Assembly (NCBI RefSeq): GCF_027172205.1
Contig: NC_070603.1
Location: 105,499,803 to 105,563,802 of the forward strand
Source: Podarcis raffonei
Lineage: Eukaryota > Chordata > Lepidosauria > Squamata > Lacertidae
Reading direction: 5' to 3'
Length of the DNA: 64,000 nt
The notes beneath the pieces were generated by a model that had not been told where the DNA came from, ran no database searches, and saw only the letters and a list, made by a program, of their open reading frames with translations. This document shows, piece by piece, positions 60,801-64,000 of the stretch. Both the position numbers and the translations under genes were made by a program. The number at the start of each line of letters is the position of its first letter. Within the stretch, counting starts at the first letter, position 1.

Positions 60801-63325
60801 ATGGGAGCTTTCCTCCCCTCTTAAAAAAGAAAAAAATGGAGGAGGAAATTCCAAATGGGGCTAGAGTGAGGTCAAAGGTAAAAGTCCCTTCCCCTGAGCC
60901 ACGGTCCCAATCTGGCCCCGCAGCAACCCAACGTAGCAGGAAGAGCTTTACACACAGCTTGTACCTAGAAAGAAAGGGCACTCCTCACCTGTGAAACTGT
61001 GAGCACTTGTGGGGCTAGCAGCCTCAATAGCAAGTCCACCTTCTGCTGCTGGAAGGCCTCCTCGCTGCTCACCACATGCACAATGCAGCAGTGTTTTTCT
61101 GGTGCAGCCACCTGCAGAAGAAGAAGTGGAAAAAAGACAGTCATGAAACCGAGAAATTACACAAAACAATGAAATACCGTGAAAATCCCTGAAACGAGAA
61201 GTAATCGACTAGAAATATTATCTTATAGAAATAAACTAAATAATAAAAATCAAAAAGTTTAAGGAAAAAATTAGAAAAACCTAGAATATTACAATACTTC
61301 AGAATTCTGGGGAGTTTTAACCCCATTTTTGAATTTTGGTCATTTAAGGTTTATGATTTTTCCATTTCCTTCTGAGGAAACTGAATAGTTCAGTGAAACA
61401 AGGTTTGTGGCCGGCATCCCGTTAAGGCTTTGTACAATTCTAGGTTTTTCTAATTTTTTCCTTAAGCTTTTTGATTTTTATTATTTAATTTATTTCTATA
61501 AGATAATATTTCTAGTCGATTACTTCTTGTTTCAGGGATTTTCACGGTATTTCATTGTTTTGTGTAACCTGCAGAAGAGCGGCAGCTCACATGAGATGCA
61601 GAGACCACACAAGACAGTTGTTCCGTTCACCCCTGGCTGAAGTCTACTCACCGTGCACTGCAGGGCCACACGCTGCAGCTCAGCCACATGGCGCAGCTTT
61701 TCCTCTGTCACTGAAAAGGAATGAATTATTATTATTATTATTATTACTACTACATGTATACACGCATACATAGTTTTATTTGCACGCTGCCTTTCCACAG
61801 TTCAAACCAGGCTCATGGTGGCTTACAACATATAAAAAGATACATAACTACAACGTAATAAAAGTAGTCATAATCCGATAAATTTTAAAAATACAAAACC
61901 AAGCTGAAAAATTTCCACGCTAATCACAACAAAATCTGAAATGAATATACAAAAAAAAACAACCAGCAACAACGCCCCCCAGAACTAAACCACCCAAACA
62001 ATGCCCCAGCCCCACCTTTCCTACAGACAACTCAAGGTGGGTTACATGGTTGTCCCCATGCGCCCCCCAACCCATTATATCCTCACAACAACCTTGTGAG
62101 GTTGGTTGGGCTGAGAGTCAGTAACTGGCCCAAGGTTACCCAGTTATCTTCATGTCTGAGTTAGCGCTTGAACCCTGGTCCAGGTCCCTGTCCAACATTC
62201 CAACCACAATGCCACACTGGCTCTCAGGAAATATTGTGTGAAGGGTGTTCAGTTTCTGCTCTGCCTGTTTCTGCAGCTCTAGAGCTCTTGGTTTCCTAGG
62301 GCTTAGTGCAACCAAGGCAAATCTTTAAAAATGTAGTATAAACACTGACAACTGGGAAACACTAGCCTGCGAGCGCTCCAATTGGAGAACAGCCTTTACC
62401 AAAGGTGTCATGGGCTTTGAAGACACTCGAAGACACTTGAACTCAGGACACAACTCAGGGCTTTAAGACACTTTGAAGACACTCAAACTCAGGACACAAG
62501 GGAGAAATGTGCTAAGAGGATGGCACGCTTGGCAAATCCACACTGTGATCAACTCCTGCCCGGAAACCAATGTTCCCACTGTGTGGGATCCAGATGTGTG
62601 GATCCAGAATTGGCCTCCACAGTCACCTACAGACTCATTGTTAAAACCGTGTTTATGGAAGACAATCTTACTCAACTATGAGCGATCGCCAAAGAAGAAG
62701 AAGTGCAACCAAGTGGAACTAATTCAACCATGATCCAGCCACAGCTATTTCCTTGATAAAAACACCCGTCAGGTCAATAGACTTGGTATAACAGCATTGG
62801 ACCTGGTTTCCAATTATTTTATATAGTTTGGCTAAGAGAGAGTGACAGGCCCAAGGTCACTCAGCAAAAATTCAAACCCTTTTCTCCCAGATCCTAGTCC
62901 AACACTCTTAAATGTTACAGCACAGTGGCTCCCATATTAGCATGGCAAGTCATCATCTCCATCCTACATTGTTGTGAAGATAGATACAAAGAGACAGTTA
63001 CCTGTCTTAGGGATAAGGCAGGCATCTGCTTAAAAATGATAAAATAAAGTGCCTACCAAGAAAGACGTCCACATTAGGGTCATAGCCCTCCAAGTCTTCC
63101 TGCTCCTCCTCAAGGAATCCTTTCAAGTGCACTTTGCACACAACAGCATTCTGCTCCGTCTGGTCAAAAGTGGCATGAGAACATTGGCGAAGGTTTTCCT
63201 TCATGGCTTGAATATCCTCAGGGCTTTGGGAGGCTTCCAAAGCTGAAGGCCACTTAACTCGTAGCCGTTGCAGGAATCTATGGATTTCCTCATCAACCGA
63301 AGATGGGACCAGGTGTACATCCATC
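54288..63325 (-). CDS. DALRD3: DALR anticodon-binding domain protein 3 (tRNA m3C cofactor), 3' eleven exons
   Basis: DALRD3 binds arginine tRNAs and enables METTL2 to make m3C at position 32. Exons in transcript order are 63057-63325, 61652-61710, 60989-61111, 60638-60708, 59874-59932, 59219-59301, 58269-58392, 57236-57294, 56141-56254, 55950-56018 and 54288-54407, all GT-AG with agreeing phases: 382 codons plus stop. Landmarks: [69 protein letters not shown]; then the DALR domain with [70 protein letters not shown] and the last exon [20 protein letters not shown] ending LPPLSQI. Human has 543 residues; about 160 N-terminal residues (catalytic-like domain start) lie beyond 64000. The window therefore holds a partial gene, convergent with the unknown gene. 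Confidence 0.93.
54866..55223 (-). mobile_element. Sauria-type SINE
   Basis: A full-length copy in sense orientation within the last DALRD3 intron (54408-55949). Left end on the plus strand AAAGGTAAAGGTAAAGGCACC; tRNA-like end at 55223. Confidence 0.9.
56583..56936. mobile_element. hAT-like element (CAGGGGCGCC ends)
   Basis: The left end CAGGGGCGCCCC and reversed right end CAGAGCCGGCCC are imperfect inverted repeats around a GC-rich, non-coding middle. In DALRD3 intron between the exons at 56141 and 57236. Confidence 0.5.
57852..57895. repeat. (GT)n microsatellite
   Basis: About 22 GT units in a DALRD3 intron. Confidence 0.95.
59009..59112. mobile_element. Partial palindromic hAT MITE
   Basis: It starts CAGGCATAGGCAAACTCGGC as at 11125 but the right arm stops after GGGAGTTGTAGTCCC, so one terminus is missing. 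Confidence 0.75.
60076..60328. mobile_element. TA-flanked MITE, second subfamily
   Basis: It starts TACAGTGGTACCTCTGGTTG and ends AGGTATGACTGTA, with an inner GGATCCGTTCTGGAGCCCC shared with the 17008 copy. In DALRD3 intron upstream of exon 59874-59932. Confidence 0.75.
61157..61567. mobile_element. Fold-back element with about 140-bp inverted arms in a DALRD3 intron
   Basis: Arms 61157-61296 and 61427-61567 are near-identical reverse complements (TTACACAAAACAATGAAAT to its mirror) separated by about 130 bases. Both arms give the same open frame on opposite strands ([12 protein letters not shown]), which is only a sign of their identity. The element fills about three quarters of the 540-base intron 61112-61651. 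Confidence 0.9.
61727..61745. repeat. (ATT)n microsatellite
   Basis: About six ATT units followed by LINE-like sequence (TTTGCACGCTGCCTTTCCAC) to about 61860. Confidence 0.8.
61990..62222 (-). mobile_element. MIR/CORE-type SINE
   Basis: Reverse copy: GCCAGTGTGGCATTGTGGTT head at 62222, core CTGGGTAACCTTGGGCCAGT, ending in CATGTAACCCACCTTGAG. A shorter fragment lies at 62820-62945. Confidence 0.7.
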
Positions 63326-63579
63326 CTGAAAGGCAAAGAACCACACATAACATTGGCCATACAACTGCCAAAGTGAGCAGAAGAAAAACTCTCCATATTC
63401 TACACAAAGAACAGCTAAAGGTCCAGTATGGACTGAGTGCTGTATTTAAAGGCTTGACGGTAGAGCACTGCTTTCCAAATCGGAACTTCTCCTCCACAGA
63501 AATGAAGGCTAGAACCAAGAGCTCTCTTAAAAAGAAGGTAAGATTCTCAGAATGTTGCCGAAGTCCTAGAAAGGACAAT

Positions 63580-63779
63580 ACAATGGTATCTCAGGTTACA
63601 TATGCTTCAGGTTACAGCCTCCGCTAACCCAGAAATATTACCTCAGGTTAAGAACTTTGCTTCAGGATGAGAACAGAAATCGTGCTCTGGCGGTGCGGCA
63701 GCAGCAGGAGGCCCCATTAGCTAAAGTGGTGCTTCAGGTTAAGAACGAATTAAGTACCTAACCCGAGGTACCACTGTAC
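63580..63779 (-). mobile_element. TA-flanked MITE (GGTACCTCGGGTTA family)
   Basis: The left end CAATGGTATCTCAGGTTAC has diverged; the right end is ACCCGAGGTACCACTGTA. Reverse orientation. In the DALRD3 intron upstream of exon 63057-63325. Confidence 0.85.
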
Positions 63780-63929
63780 TGTTCTCTCCAGGACACAGCA
63801 CATTCACAGCTATATAACCAGCTTTGAACTGTGGGGAGGACAAATTAATGCTGCAAACATCTGCATGCCTACTTAGAAGTCAGCCCCACTGAACATTGTT
63901 GCATCTACTTCTCGTTGTGTGTAATGTTG

Positions 63930-64000
63930 TACAGTGGTACCTCGGGTTAAGAACTTAATTTGTTCCGGAGGTCCGTTCTTAACCTGAAACTGTTCTTAAC
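63930..64000 (+). mobile_element. TA-flanked MITE cut by the window end
   Basis: It starts TACAGTGGTACCTCGGGTTA in forward orientation and continues past 64000. It faces the copy at 63580-63779. Confidence 0.85.

Noticed and set aside
61141-61640. Two similar reading frames ([12 protein letters not shown]) as a gene pair
   Set aside because: They are the two arms of one inverted repeat read on opposite strands.
63326-64000. miR-191/miR-425 hairpins expected in a DALRD3 intron by human synteny
   Set aside because: I found neither mature sequence on the minus strand in the covered introns; they may lie in the intron part beyond 64000.

Overview
The window looks like squamate reptile DNA, probably from a lizard. 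The genes are intron-rich vertebrate genes in the order P4HTM - WDR6 - DALRD3, which is also the order on human chromosome 3p21.31. The interspersed repeats are squamate types: Sauria-type SINEs with an ACCTTT tail, MIR/CORE-type SINEs, truncated LINE 3' ends with the typical (ATT)n tail, and many short TIR elements. A lacertid-like lizard is my guess from the repeat mix alone.

Layout. 1-4700: no coding sequence recognised; possibly 3' UTR or spacer of an upstream gene (ARIH2 by synteny). 4700-5300: CpG island with a CRE-like site and an RFX X-box, leading into P4HTM (+), which I resolve as nine coding exons from 4957 to 30858 (492 codons). Its 12.2-kb intron 2 carries a complete four-exon gene on the opposite strand (9149-15863). 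This gene encodes a secreted Frizzled-related protein of the Crescent/Sizzled class: signal peptide, Frizzled CRD, netrin-like domain, 291 codons. 30859-38080: P4HTM 3' region and spacer full of repeats. 38085-38420: CpG-rich CCAAT promoter of WDR6. WDR6 (+) has six coding exons from 39595 to 47978, with a 2410-nt exon 2 (1098 codons). 48000-52700: repeats plus unique sequence. 51641-53237 (+): at least one and probably two exons of a gene I do not recognise, with a poly(A) signal at 53797. 54288-63325 (-): eleven exons of DALRD3, convergent with the unknown gene; its 5' exon or exons lie beyond the window.

Functional view, from known family roles. P4HTM is an ER-membrane 2-oxoglutarate-dependent prolyl 4-hydroxylase with EF-hands. 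WDR6 and DALRD3 are non-catalytic partners of tRNA methyltransferases: WDR6 with FTSJ1 (2'-O-methylation at position 34) and DALRD3 with METTL2 (m3C32 in arginine tRNAs). They lie almost tail to tail here. The nested sFRP gene would encode a secreted Wnt/BMP-pathway modulator unrelated to its host gene. All exon joins below were derived by hand from GT/AG or GC/AG sites, phase agreement and remembered family sequences; no search was run.
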